This document shows positions 8,338-18,800 of a stretch of DNA of 64,000 bases, in pieces. The stretch's first letter is position 1; each line of letters opens with the position of its first letter. The notes under the pieces were generated by a model. It had not been told where the DNA came from and did not search any database. It was given only the letters and a program-made list of their open reading frames with translations. Made by a program: the position numbers and the translations under genes. The stretch comes from CAINFV01 sp964409235 (GTDB taxonomy: Bacteria; Chlamydiota; Chlamydiia; Chlamydiales; FEN-1388): positions 9,606 through 73,605 of the forward strand of contig CAYPCN010000004.1 in the NCBI GenBank assembly GCA_964409235.1. The letters run 5' to 3'.

Positions 8338-9771
8338 TCAGGGTGGTATGGAAGAGTTTCCATGCAACCGATCATATAGCTGTTGGCACTTCTCTGCATA
8401 GCCAGATATGTAGAACATTGAGAGACGAAGATCTGAAGAATCTGTCAGCGTTTGCAGCCTTTTCAAAGCTATATGACCCTCATTTGCCAATTCTGACATT
8501 GTCTCTAATGCCTGTTGTATTTCGGGGGCGTCGACCTCTTGCTTTTGCAAGAATTTCTTCTGTTCTTGCATAAAAGTTCGTAGGGTTTTGGCAGTTTCCA
8601 AGCAAGAAGATAGGTCGCCGGTTTTGTTTTCAATTTTTTCTGAATTCTTTATCCACGTATCTAAGGCATTGAGGAGGTCTTCCGGTGGGTTGCAAAGCAT
8701 GTTCTTCAATTGTTCAATATAGACAGCTGAGTGAGACGGCGCTGGTGACACAGGAGGAGGGGGAGCGGCCGCTTGCAATGGGATTTGGGACGAAACGTGG
8801 GAGGGAAGGGGTTCTCGCTTCGCATCGCGTTGAGGTTGTTCGGGTTGAGCTGGTGTAGCGTCCTTTCTATTCAGCACATGGCGAAAGGCCCAATCATACT
8901 TCTTCATTGTCGTTCGTTGTTTTTCAGTCCATTTTTTCCTTTCAGCCTGAGTGGGGCTGCCAGGCGTTATTGCTTGTTGAGCAACATGTGATGTTCGATA
9001 TTGTGTAATGACTCTCAGAGGATCAGGATGACATCTCTGATCTCGACTATTGATCGCTGTTCGTGTGACCGATTGAAGAAATTGTTCCGTTACTCTATTC
9101 GCTGCTTGATTGGCCTTTTTCACCTCCTCTTCTGGTAAGCGATGAGCAGTATCTGATTGTAGCTTGGCAATCAAATCTTTATGGCGGGCCAAAAGTTGTA
9201 TAGTCGGGTCCGGGCTTTGATCGTTGGCATCTTTCGCTTTTTGCTTCAATTGCTGCACAAAAGCTTTAGCTGCTTCGGGATCCTGCATATCTGTGATGAT
9301 GACCCTGTCCTGAAGAAAGATGACGTCGTGACCATCGATTATCCCTCTGTTGTCATCCTGATATATTGGCTCAAATCCAGCTGATGCGAGACCGTCGTTA
9401 ATATGTCGATGGACCTGTGATAGGGCGTATTCTTCATAGGCACGTTCATCAGGTGTTGTCGCGTGCGATGCTTCTTCTTGTCTTGTCCCAGAAAGTGTTT
9501 GTGCTGATGTCTCCAACATTGGAAACACACTGTCGGTAGTTGCTTGTTGGCTGAATAATGGAGGAAGTGGAGGGCTGGCCCTTGGTGGCGTTCCGAGGGC
9601 AGTGCTCGTCCCCGCCTCCTCAATCGCTTTCTGTGCTACATCCCCAGCGGTGAGATCGGTAGCAGCTACCGAAGCGTCCTGACATGGTCCAAAAGTAGTA
9701 CTGGCAGTACCGGGCGAGCTGACTGAAGGCTGTGCCGTGCTGCCGCTTGTTGGAATTTCTGACGTTCCCAT
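8338..9771 (-). CDS. Unknown protein, paralogue of the upstream 395-residue gene; candidate effector
   Basis: The 477-residue protein has a Ser/Thr/Pro-rich, low-complexity N-terminus (about 110 residues). A middle domain near 120-250 is shared with the neighbouring gene at 9787-10974: FLQDRVIITDMQDP and LARHKDLIAKLQSDTA here match FLKEKVIISGLEP and LPRHRDLIARLDAKTA there. A proline-rich linker around residue 320-345 (AAAPPPPVSPAPS) precedes a helical C-terminus. There is no signal peptide or membrane segment. It starts 15 bases after its paralogue and is almost certainly cotranscribed. I recognise no known domain. The disordered N-terminus and linkers are compatible with type III secretion, but that is inference. 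Confidence 0.75.
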   Translation of the reverse strand: MGTSEIPTSGSTAQPSVSSPGTASTTFGPCQDASVAATDLTAGDVAQKAIEEAGTSTALGTPPRASPPLPPLFSQQATTDSVFPMLETSAQTLSGTRQEEASHATTPDERAYEEYALSQVHRHINDGLASAGFEPIYQDDNRGIIDGHDVIFLQDRVIITDMQDPEAAKAFVQQLKQKAKDANDQSPDPTIQLLARHKDLIAKLQSDTAHRLPEEEVKKANQAANRVTEQFLQSVTRTAINSRDQRCHPDPLRVITQYRTSHVAQQAITPGSPTQAERKKWTEKQRTTMKKYDWAFRHVLNRKDATPAQPEQPQRDAKREPLPSHVSSQIPLQAAAPPPPVSPAPSHSAVYIEQLKNMLCNPPEDLLNALDTWIKNSEKIENKTGDLSSCLETAKTLRTFMQEQKKFLQKQEVDAPEIQQALETMSELANEGHIALKRLQTLTDSSDLRLSMFYISGYAEKCQQLYDRLHGNSSIPP

Positions 9772-9786
9772 CTCTATATGAACTCG

Positions 9787-10974
9787 TTACTGACTTTTAC
9801 CCTTAAGCTTCAATGTGAGATCATTGATTGAACAAGAAGGTATCTGATAGCCATCGTGTAATCGGTTTAATGCGATTTGAGCACCCTCTTTGGCTAACTG
9901 TTCGGCATCCGTCCCTGGCTCTTGTTCCTGCGTCGTGAAATATCTGAGTATTGCGTCGACCTGAACTTTACATTCCCTCACCCGATCATCTTGTGCGCTC
10001 CCTTTTTCGCATTTCGTACGCCACTTTTGTAATTCTTGACGCAATATTTCCGCCGACTCGATTGACTTGAAGCACTCCCTTAATCCTTCGAGACTTGCCC
10101 GGGGATTCGGGTAGGGATCCACAGGGGCGGCCGCTGTCTGTGGTTTTGTACTCGAAGGCACAGGAGGAGTTGCTCGACGGCTCTTTGGTTGTATTGCCAT
10201 CTGGCGTATGTGACTGCGAAAGGCCGAATCGAGAGCACTGCTCATCTCGCCAAGCCTGCTTGGATTCCAGGGCTTGAGCTTTTGTGGAGGTGATGCAGAT
10301 AGCGATGTCGTGGCCACGACATGAACGCGAGGAGCTGTGCTATCACTGATAGTACCAGGAGAAGTCGGGTTGCGCTTTGATAAGAAGTCCGTCGCAACTC
10401 TGTGCCCAATTTTTTTCGCTTCGGTTTCACGCTCAGGTGGGATGGTAGTAGCCGTCTTTGCGTCTAGACGCGCTATTAGATCTCTATGCCTAGGAAGAGG
10501 CCATGTTTGGCCCTTTGCTCGCCCTTGTAAGGAGGCGATATATTCTGCTACTTTGTTTGGCTCTAGCCCAGAGATGATGACCTTTTCCTTTAAGAATCGT
10601 ACTGTAACAGAACCATCTCGAAATACCTCGCAATCAGGGAAGATAGGCTCTCGACCGCTTGCACGAACGGCATTGTTCATGATTTCTTGCGCGAGGCTCA
10701 AGGCATAGTCGTCTTGTACAGCATCGTCGCCGAGAGCTCGGGGTTGATCGGGAATAGTCGTTTCTTGAGCTGTGTGAAGAATGGCATCTTCAGTGATGTC
10801 TGCCGGGAGACATCGGCCCGGAACGGGAGGGCGAACTGGCGGCGCGCTTGATGCCGCTGGCTGTGTGAACACTTGCTGTGCAGCCGTCGCAATTGGAGCA
10901 GGCCGCAGTTGACTTGTTGTTGGAGGGCCTGATGGGAGGTTGGGTTGAGAGGACTCTACCGATTCAGGATTCAT
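9787..10974 (-). CDS. Unknown protein, first member of tandem paralogue pair; candidate effector
   Basis: The 395-residue protein starts at an ATG with a strong GGAGGAGG nine bases upstream. The N-terminal 80 residues are Pro/Ala/Ser-rich and probably disordered. The shared domain (about 90-210) contains FLKEKVIISGLEP and LPRHRDLIARL, matching the downstream 477-residue protein. The remainder is helical. It is not assigned to any family. It lies back-to-back with the HDAC-family gene at 11085, with 110 bases between the two starts. Confidence 0.75.
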   Translation of the reverse strand: MNPESVESSQPNLPSGPPTTSQLRPAPIATAAQQVFTQPAASSAPPVRPPVPGRCLPADITEDAILHTAQETTIPDQPRALGDDAVQDDYALSLAQEIMNNAVRASGREPIFPDCEVFRDGSVTVRFLKEKVIISGLEPNKVAEYIASLQGRAKGQTWPLPRHRDLIARLDAKTATTIPPERETEAKKIGHRVATDFLSKRNPTSPGTISDSTAPRVHVVATTSLSASPPQKLKPWNPSRLGEMSSALDSAFRSHIRQMAIQPKSRRATPPVPSSTKPQTAAAPVDPYPNPRASLEGLRECFKSIESAEILRQELQKWRTKCEKGSAQDDRVRECKVQVDAILRYFTTQEQEPGTDAEQLAKEGAQIALNRLHDGYQIPSCSINDLTLKLKGKSQ

Positions 10975-11084
10975 CTTGTATTTCCTCCTCCATGCTCATC
11001 CCATCTATGAAAAATCCCTCCTATGTTTGCAAGTATTTTCAAAGAGCACGTACAACATGGACCAATGCGTAGGGAGGGAGTACC

Positions 11085-12038
11085 ATGCCGCAGACGATGA
11101 TTGTCCACAGTCCGCTGAGCTTGGCACATGAGACTGGAGAGCACCACATCGAGTCAAAAGAACGGTATACGGTGATCATCAAGGCCTTACAGGCCGCGAA
11201 GCTCCTGACCGAAGAGTCAGAATGGATAGCTACTCCCTGTTCTGAACAATGGGTATCCTTGTGTCACACCAGAGAGTACATGGACTTGGTGAAGTCGTTG
11301 TGCACAGCGCTTCCTATGGGAGAGGTCACTGACCTACCAACAGGGGATGTCAAAATCAGCCATGCGTCCTATGCAGCAGCGTTGGCAATGGTGGGAGGCG
11401 CCTTGCATGCTGCTGACGCCATTATGGCAACGAAATGTCGCAATGCCTTTGTCGTCGCCCGTCCTCCTGGGCACCATGCAGAAAGAGCTCGTGGGATGGG
11501 GTTTTGCCTTTTTAACACTATCGCCATTGCGGCACGGTATATACAGAAACAGTATGGGATACAAAAAGTCGCCATCATCGATTGGGATGTGCACCACGGC
11601 AATGGCACAGAGAAGGAATTTTTTGACGACAGTTGTGTGTACTATTTCAGCACCCATCAGAAAGGTGCGTATCCGGGAACTGGAGAGGAAGAAGTTCATG
11701 GGACGGGAGGGAATATTGGCAATTACCCCGTCTCGCCAGGACCAAAAGCTAGAGAAACGCTGTTGCGGTTGTATTGTGAACAGCTGCCAGCCATTATGGA
11801 GCGCTTTCGTCCTCACTTTGTGCTGATATCGTGTGGATTTGACGCTCATCGGCTAGATCCGATCGCGTCGATGTCTCTTGAAACCGAGGATTTTCGAACG
11901 CTGACGAAGGTTGCACGGACCATTGCCGAGCGATGGTGCCACGGGCGGTTGCTGTCGGTTCTTGAGGGGGGATACCACTTACAAGCATTGGCCGAGAGCG
12001 CTGTTGTTCATGTCGAAGAGTTGATGGCAGGGGACTAA
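11085..12038 (+). CDS. Histone deacetylase / AcuC-family deacylase
   Basis: The 317-residue arginase-deacetylase-fold enzyme carries the class II HDAC signatures RPPGHHAE near residue 126 (catalytic His pair), DWDVHHGNGT near 166 (Zn ligands Asp and His), GFDAH near 251 (second Zn-ligand Asp) and LEGGYH near 298. Family members remove acyl groups from lysines or polyamines; the bacterial substrate is often unknown. The ATG has GGGAGGGAG five bases upstream. It stands alone between two families of effector-like genes. It could act on bacterial proteins (compare the GNAT-fused acyl-CoA synthetase at 59484) or on host proteins if secreted. No signal peptide is visible. Confidence 0.85.
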   Translation: MPQTMIVHSPLSLAHETGEHHIESKERYTVIIKALQAAKLLTEESEWIATPCSEQWVSLCHTREYMDLVKSLCTALPMGEVTDLPTGDVKISHASYAAALAMVGGALHAADAIMATKCRNAFVVARPPGHHAERARGMGFCLFNTIAIAARYIQKQYGIQKVAIIDWDVHHGNGTEKEFFDDSCVYYFSTHQKGAYPGTGEEEVHGTGGNIGNYPVSPGPKARETLLRLYCEQLPAIMERFRPHFVLISCGFDAHRLDPIASMSLETEDFRTLTKVARTIAERWCHGRLLSVLEGGYHLQALAESAVVHVEELMAGD

Positions 12039-12051
12039 CACCAGCATGCTG

Positions 12052-12222
12052 CATCCTCCAAAAGGAACATCGCACATGGCTCGCAAAGAGCTCTTTACCT
12101 TCAATTAACAAAGAGTCTATACCGTTCGTCCAAAACAATGGCATGTTCACATTTTCATCTGCACACTGACGACGCAGGTGGTGGGTGATCATATGCCAAA
12201 AGAGCCACATCGAAAATGACGT
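12052..12222 (+). repeat. Dispersed intergenic repeat, copy 2 (two cores)
   Basis: Right after the HDAC-like gene lies CTCCAAAAGGAACATCGCAC followed by ATGGCTCG (12055-12083), a close match to copy 3. A second, degenerate core (CCAAAAGAGCCACATCGAAA, about 12195-12214) sits about 30 bases before the downstream start. The 205-base gap holds no other feature I can support. Confidence 0.6.
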
Positions 12223-12243
12223 TCAAAAAGGGTGAGACGGAGC

Positions 12244-13923
12244 ATGAGCGTGACTGTTGGACAGCCCACGGCCGGTAGTGATATTGGTGTGCGGGATTTG
12301 CAGGTGCTTTCAAAAGACCGTGGAGAACACGAACTTGACATCGAACGAGTATCTCGCGAAGTAGAGATCTTGAAACGTCAGATTGAAGCACCGCACCCAA
12401 ACCTCGTTGATATTCGCGATGCGCTGAAAAAAATGAGCAGAGAGATAGCTCCTTTCTTGGCTGATAAAGATGGCGATGAACTGCATGTTCAAGCGAACAT
12501 CGTGCATGAAACTGTGACGGATTGTTGGGAGAGGCTCTGCGCTGACCCATTACTTAAAGAGCAAGAGAAGTGGGTTGCTGCTGGCTTTGACAGGGCATTG
12601 CTAGTAAGCGATCCAGAAGCTGTCCGTTTTGCCGTGTCGACGCGGCTGATCCATACTATTAGCATGTTTAAGAAGACGGCTGACATGCTCGAGGGAGAGG
12701 TTCTTGACATCCGCAATGAGGATGGGCGCGCATTGTTTAAGGTAGAAGGGGAGTGGCTACCATATTCAGCGTTCAAAGATCGAATTCACTATTCTGACGA
12801 AGAATGTCGGTTTATCGGCTGGAATGTCATTCATCCTATGGGATTCATTCCCCGGGACTGGGCTGAGTACGGAGAAATCTATCCCATTGCAAAGGTGACG
12901 CCTGAAGCGTATCGGAAGCTCAAGGCGCATGCAGAGCAGTTTTGGACGGCAGAGCAGCCAGAAATAGATCCTGGCTGTGAAAAGGGATATATTCTGCAGG
13001 TAATGACGACAGGGCGCGACTACCTACCGAACACATGGTGGGCGCAGAATTTCAAAGAACATTTTCCTGAGCATGGTTCTGTTCGGCTGATTACGCCCGA
13101 GGGATTTGTATATTCGTTTGGTACGAAGATGCGCCTTCCGGATCAGGAGTTTTTGAGCCACCCCTCCTCGTATCTCGGCGTTGGTATTTCCAATGTTCCG
13201 ACACCCGATTATGAGGAGCCAAGGAGGTCCGATGATCGATTGATGACATCGTTGCCTGTGAGTAAAGAGCGGTGTGAGAAGATTTTGGATTTTGTCAGCC
13301 GCGCTAATCGCGGTATCTGCTTTAACTTTGCACGACAGAATTGCGTTCGTTTTGTAGCAACGGTCCTGGGCATTGCAGGTGTCGAAGTGAATATTCGCAC
13401 GTCGGTACACGAGCTCTTGAGCGGCATCGTTCCTCGCCTTTCTGACATCCCTGATATTGGAACAACGTTGTCAGCTGCTGTGTCTCGCATCGCTTGTGTT
13501 GCTGGATCTCTCTTCGACAAAATTAGTACGGTGTTAGGATATCTCCTGCCCACTCCTCTAAAAATGCTCGGTGCGTGCGTGGGACGAGTCGTCACGAGTA
13601 TTGCTCAGCGGATCGAAGCCGTCTTTTGGAATGGCATTGGCTTGTGCCTTCTCGGTGCATCGAAGAGTATCGTCCCTGAGGGACGCCTGGCGGACCAAAA
13701 TGTGCCCGAGGTGGAGACCTTCCGCCAGCTGCTGCATTGGTCTGACATAGGCACTCCTGATGCGATTCCTCTGTACTATGTTTCCAAGCTCAAAGCGTGG
13801 ATGAGGCGGCAGACGACCTCGTTGCTCTATCTCAAGCCTGAGCATGGCTTTTGCTGTTTCGACCCTGATCGGGCAGATCGCCGGTTTCCAATGCTGAAAC
13901 GAAACATGTGGGAGTATGTATGA
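12244..13923 (+). CDS. Unknown protein with conserved His and NC motif, first of tandem pair
   Basis: The 559-residue protein uses the ATG at 12244 with GGAG five bases upstream; a GTG at 12232 is also in frame. It is homologous along its length to the next gene: shared blocks are EIDPG-EKGYILQV, TTGR, PEH followed by RLITP, YSFGTKM near residue 295, and NFARQNCVRFV near 361. The invariant His (about 277) and Cys (about 367 in QNC) have the spacing and order of a permuted papain-like (NlpC/P60 or LRAT type) active site. After the Cys come hydrophobic or amphipathic helices up to about residue 480. The function is unknown; protease or acyltransferase activity is inference. Confidence 0.7.
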   Translation: MSVTVGQPTAGSDIGVRDLQVLSKDRGEHELDIERVSREVEILKRQIEAPHPNLVDIRDALKKMSREIAPFLADKDGDELHVQANIVHETVTDCWERLCADPLLKEQEKWVAAGFDRALLVSDPEAVRFAVSTRLIHTISMFKKTADMLEGEVLDIRNEDGRALFKVEGEWLPYSAFKDRIHYSDEECRFIGWNVIHPMGFIPRDWAEYGEIYPIAKVTPEAYRKLKAHAEQFWTAEQPEIDPGCEKGYILQVMTTGRDYLPNTWWAQNFKEHFPEHGSVRLITPEGFVYSFGTKMRLPDQEFLSHPSSYLGVGISNVPTPDYEEPRRSDDRLMTSLPVSKERCEKILDFVSRANRGICFNFARQNCVRFVATVLGIAGVEVNIRTSVHELLSGIVPRLSDIPDIGTTLSAAVSRIACVAGSLFDKISTVLGYLLPTPLKMLGACVGRVVTSIAQRIEAVFWNGIGLCLLGASKSIVPEGRLADQNVPEVETFRQLLHWSDIGTPDAIPLYYVSKLKAWMRRQTTSLLYLKPEHGFCCFDPDRADRRFPMLKRNMWEYV

Positions 13924-15566
13924 CAACAACCGTTGTGAATCCCTATTCCGAAGCTCGCATGCCCAGTGTCCATGAAGAGGCAACGAAGGTGGATGAGAGT
14001 GTTTATATGGAGGCTCGCGAATTGCAGCGACAGGTCGCCATGGCCGAGGATCTCCTTACTGGTGAATATCCAGATTGCTATGAAGCGCAGCGCATCATCA
14101 CGAGAAGTATTGAGAAGTTGGCGGAGTTGGAGGCCATGGGGAAGCTCCTGCATGCCCATGGAGACCGCACAGCTATAGAGCTGATGGCGTCGACAGTGCG
14201 ACGTGGTATCGACGCTGTTTCTGCGCGCCTTGCAGCAAGCCCTATGAAAGCGCTGCTGAAAGAGCAGAGCAGATGGGTGGAAGCAGGGTTCCCCCAAGAA
14301 TCTCTGACCGTTGATCCTGAGGCTGTGCATTTCGTTGTTGCCACAGATCTGATGTACACCGTGATGATGTATCAGAAGTGCGCGGATATCCTTGAAGGGG
14401 AGTCGACGACCTTGCGGTTTGTCGATGGGAAGGTGTTGATAAAAGTAGAGGGAGAGTATCTTCCCTATGCTGATATCAAGGAAAAAATCCGCTATTCCTC
14501 TGACGAGAAAAAATTCTGTGGTTGGAATATGATCCATCCCATGGGGTTTGTCCCTTGCGACGCTACCTCGTGGAATGACATGTATCCCATTGCTCGGTTG
14601 ACGCCCGAGGCGTACCAACGTGTGGCTGCAAGAGCTTCGCAGTTTTGGAGCGAAGATCAAGAGGAGATAGATCCTGGCCGTGAGAAGGGGTATATCTTGC
14701 AGGTCATCACAACTGGGAGGAGCTGTCTGCCTCATGCCTGGTGGAATGCAAATTTTAATGACATGACGCCTGAACATACGTCTTCACGCCTCATCACTCC
14801 TGATGGCTATGTCTTCTCTTTTGGCACAAAAATGGCCGCAGCTGATGCTGAACAGGTAACCCAGCTGAGCGGCTTCTTGACAACAGCCGCCTCACGAACA
14901 AGTTGTCCAGACTATGAAGAGGTGCGGCCCTCCCATGAAAAGCGAGTAACGTCGATTCCCATGACGAAAGAGCGCTTTGATGCGATCGTGCAGTATGCAA
15001 AAGAGATGAACAAGGGTTTTGCCTTTAACTTTGCCTCGCAAAATTGCGCTCGATTTGTCACGGTACAGATGGCTTTGGCTGGAGTGTTTGCAAATATCAA
15101 GATGTCTCTGTCCGAGTGCTTGTATGGCATGCTACCTCGTCTGAGGGATATTCCGTTCGTGGGCCAACCTGTTGCCCGTGTGGCAGCGGCAATCTCATTC
15201 GTAGTAACTCCAATTTTCGATCTCCTTGCCGCTCTCATTCGCTGGGTCACCCCATATCCAGTGAAGCGAGTGTGGGAGGTGGTAACCTCGTTCGTGAGGG
15301 AGGCGCTGCGCAGAATGTGCGCTGTTATCATCAACGCTTTGTTTTTCTTTGTCATGGGTGCCGGGAAGACCTTGATTCCTAAGAGCCGTTGCCTCTTGCG
15401 CTGGCAAAACCTTGCCAATCCCGATGCTATTGTTGTGTACCATGCCTATAAGCTGCGGCAATGGCAAGCAAGGCAGCTGAGTTCAGTATATTATACCAAG
15501 CCAGAAGCAGGCCTCTGCTGCCTTGACCCAGAGAAAGGATGGGTGCCAGCGTTGCAGACGGCGTAA
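13920..15566 (+). CDS. Unknown protein with conserved His and NC motif, second of tandem pair
   Basis: The 548-residue paralogue of the preceding gene has an ATG overlapping the upstream TGA in ATGA, so it is translationally coupled. The conserved core is EIDPGREKGYILQV, PEHTSSRLITPDGYVFSFG (His near 285) and NFASQNCARFV (Cys near 377), followed by hydrophobic helices with VGQPVARVAAAISFVVTPIF and a second stretch around ALFFFVMGAGK. The hydrophobic tail could insert into a membrane. A downstream hairpin at 15609-15655 can terminate the pair. Host-directed or envelope roles cannot be separated from sequence alone. Confidence 0.7.
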   Translation: MTTTVVNPYSEARMPSVHEEATKVDESVYMEARELQRQVAMAEDLLTGEYPDCYEAQRIITRSIEKLAELEAMGKLLHAHGDRTAIELMASTVRRGIDAVSARLAASPMKALLKEQSRWVEAGFPQESLTVDPEAVHFVVATDLMYTVMMYQKCADILEGESTTLRFVDGKVLIKVEGEYLPYADIKEKIRYSSDEKKFCGWNMIHPMGFVPCDATSWNDMYPIARLTPEAYQRVAARASQFWSEDQEEIDPGREKGYILQVITTGRSCLPHAWWNANFNDMTPEHTSSRLITPDGYVFSFGTKMAAADAEQVTQLSGFLTTAASRTSCPDYEEVRPSHEKRVTSIPMTKERFDAIVQYAKEMNKGFAFNFASQNCARFVTVQMALAGVFANIKMSLSECLYGMLPRLRDIPFVGQPVARVAAAISFVVTPIFDLLAALIRWVTPYPVKRVWEVVTSFVREALRRMCAVIINALFFFVMGAGKTLIPKSRCLLRWQNLANPDAIVVYHAYKLRQWQARQLSSVYYTKPEAGLCCLDPEKGWVPALQTA

Positions 15567-15595
15567 TCCTCCCACCGCTCTCTTCTGGTATTTGA

Positions 15596-15780
15596 ATTGG
15601 GCTACCTCAAAACCTCCTTAGCCATATGCCCTGACATATGGGAGAGGAGGTTTTTGGCGGATTCAGCCAAAAAGATCTTACTCTATCCTCCAAAAGGCAC
15701 ATCGCACATGGCTCACGCTAGGTATTAGTGTGCGGAGAAAATATTTTTTTGCTATGAACAAACAAGAGCCATGTGCGATA
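15596..15780 (+). repeat. Dispersed intergenic repeat, copy 3 (most complete, palindromic ends)
   Basis: The 255-base gap before the giant gene contains the hairpin at 15609-15655, then GGCGGATTCAGCCAAAAAG, then TATCCTCCAAAAGGCACATC and GCACATGGCTC (15684-15713). An exact inverted 14-mer, GAGCCATGTGCGAT, follows at 15766-15779. The inverted pair is separated by about 52 bases and could form a long stem. This copy shows all segments seen piecemeal elsewhere. Confidence 0.7.
15609..15655 (+). terminator. Hairpin with T-run after the NC-motif pair
   Basis: AAAACCTCCT (15609-15618) pairs with AGGAGGTTTT (15645-15654), and CCATATG (15622-15628) with CATATGG (15635-15641) inside it; a T-run follows. 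It works as a rho-independent terminator on paper and is at the same time part of the dispersed repeat. Confidence 0.5.
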
Positions 15781-15821
15781 TGGCTTTGTTCTGTTTTTAA
15801 GCGGAAAGGGGGATACCAACG

Positions 15822-18800
15822 ATGGCTACTGGTTTTGGACAATCGTCGATAGAGCATGGACGGGGGTATGTGCTTCCAGAACTCGAAGTGCGACCAGAAT
15901 ATCTTGTGAGTGAAAAGGGGAGGGGCGTACAACAAAAAGCTGGGTGGATATCCCGATTAGTCTCTCCGATTTTAGGGACGACCGAAGAGACCGTCATCGT
16001 TCCTACCAATACTCCTGGCCGTGTTGTTATCTCAACCGTAGAACGAAGAAGCTTGGAAGCTCTCGCGAAGGAATATGGCGTAGATCCTACCGGAGTATCA
16101 GCGCAAGCAATTGTCGACCAGATGCTCAATGCAGCGAGGGGACTGAAATTAAAAGATATTACCAGCAAAGGGAAACTGCAGTTCGCCAATAGAGGGCAGC
16201 TCGCCGTCATTATCAACGGTTTGCAAGCAGCGGGGGCCAAAATTGTCGATCAAGATGCGTTTAGGGCGTGGTATCTCCATCAGATGCAACAACCCCCTCC
16301 TTTGCACGTTGCTCTTGAAGAGCTGATGAACCATTTTACCGCTGTGGAATGGCGCCCTTTGAGCGAGAATACCCCAGCGATTGTACGAGATATTCTCATC
16401 GTCATGCAAAGGCATGATCTTGGGGTCCTCAATAATGCGTTAGAGCATGCTGGTTTACTGGCTCTTCCTTCTGCCTATTACGACGCTGACAGTATCGGCA
16501 CAATGATGTTGAGTGCAAATGTGGATGCATTCGATCGAGTGTGGAAGGTATTGGAATCTGGCGATATCCACTCCAATTCTTTAGTTGCTGCTGCCAAAAA
16601 ACAGCTGCGGCCTTTCCACCATCACATGCAGACTGTTTTGGCATCAAAGGAGAGTTGGCAACGGCTTGGTCTTGAAGGGTTTTATGTGCCGGAAGAGGCG
16701 CCTCAGACTAGTGAAGGTCCAATCGCGGAAAAACCAGCTCCAGCTGTAGCACAGGTCTTGCATGAGGCTTCTCTCCATATGATTGAAGACCTGTGCGAAC
16801 GATGCAGTTATAGGAGCTCCTCAGACGCTTCAGACGCGGCGATTCGTCGTCTGCGCACTGTAATAGGAAAGGCAACAAAGGCTGAGCCTTTGATTCGCGT
16901 TCTCATAGACCATGGATTTGACATTCCTTTGATAGCCGTTGGCAAGGAGGGTGATGAGACGCTCCGTGCCTGGGCAAAGAGCATTGCAACGCAGAACAAG
17001 CATACCCTTCAAGATCTTCTCGAAGTTGTCCAACAGTATGCCCTCAAGCATCCTGAGTCGGACCAAGCTGTTCGTGAGCTCTTAGACCCTCTCGAACAAG
17101 AAGTGGTGGCGCTTCGCAACCAACAGATGCTTTCCGTTTTCCATGAGCTTGCCGAGAGACTATCACTTCCCCCAGATGCAAATATCGTCTCCCTTATCCA
17201 ACGGCTAGACACCCAAGACCAGCAGGTCGTCGAAGCAGAGCTTATGCGCTGCATTTCAAAATTTGGCCTTAAAGACTTGGCATACCTCTTCGGATTTGTG
17301 TGCGTCATTGAACGGCGCGCTGGTAGCCCACTGCAGTTCAGAAGACTGGTAGAAGATATGCTTTTTACTGCCCTGAAAGACCCCCTTGTCGCAAGTCCAT
17401 ACAGATTGACAGGTACTGATGGTGCTACTGAGTGTTCTATCTATCCAGCGGTACGAGATCAGGAATTCGTTGAGATTGTTGAAGATATAATAGGTCTTCG
17501 GGACCTTCGCTCCGTGATATCAATACCAGATCGAGACCAGATCTACAAGCAGGACTCCCTGGAAGACACCATCAATTACTATGCGGATATCATCATAAGA
17601 GCCAATGAGCGTCATTGGCCGCAGCTTTTACGAGAGCTTGCCCCATGTTTAGAGGGGGCTCAATTTGTTTCTCTTGCCAGTCAACGGCTCGCGGAAACCA
17701 TTGAAACTCAAGTATCCGTGAAGATGAAGGAGCGTGTGATCCATCAATTCGAAGCGCTGTGCCAACGGTTTGCCATCCAAGGATCGGATTTTGGAGAAAT
17801 GGTGGCACAGTGTAACAAAAATTTGGCCGAATATACGCATGAATTTAAAAAATTATTATCTTCTCTCGATGTTCACGACCTGTTCTCTCTCTTTGCCGTT
17901 GTGACGACACACCAAAAAACGGCAACTTCGATATTGCGTATGATCCTCGAAGAGATACAACGGACACTTCCTGAAGAAGACATCTCTGAAATTTTTCCCT
18001 CCCAGCTCTTCACATTGATCGATTCTCTCTCAGTTGATGGATCGTTACAGCGTCCATTGGCAGTGATTCGCCAGCAGCTTGAGGAAAAAGAATTACCCAT
18101 TGTTCTCCACGAACTTGGAATCCCAAGAACAGATATTTTTGGCCCCTTGAACATTCGCACTGTGGCTCAAGCCATTCGCGAGCAGAAAGAGGTGACATTG
18201 GAAGCGGCGCTTGCGACATTGAAAAAACTGGCAGCTGCCGGAACGTACACCTGCCAGAGCCTCATTGAACTCCTAAGCCAGCCCGCCTTAGAACGATCGG
18301 ATACTCTTGGCAGTGCTCGAAGCATCCTTAGTCGTTTTGGCATGGTTGTGCCGATCAAAGATCCTTCAGAATCATTAGAACATCTGGCAGACAGAACGAT
18401 CCAACGCTGTGTTGAAAAGAGCGACTACCAGACGATGTATAACATTGCTTGGAAACTCACGACGGGAGCAATGAGTAAGGCAGATGGTGAGGGAGTTCTG
18501 TTTCTCGAGTCTCTTTGCAACGCGGCGAGAGCAAGGTTGAATAGAGAGTCTGCAGAGCTGCTGAAAAGTTTTGTATCACTCTCTTCAGTAAAAAATGAAG
18601 ACCAACGCCGAGCGCTTCAGGCAAAGTATGAAGGCAAGCTTCGAAGTTATGGGCCTGAGTTTTTGCGCCACTTTATTGCCTATGTAATGAATCAGGCTGA
18701 AGAGACACACCAACCTTTTGATGCGGCTATTCTTGCTGCCACGAACATTGTAGCGACCTTTTTGCCAGTCGAGCTAAGCCTCGATGATGTTCAGGCATTG

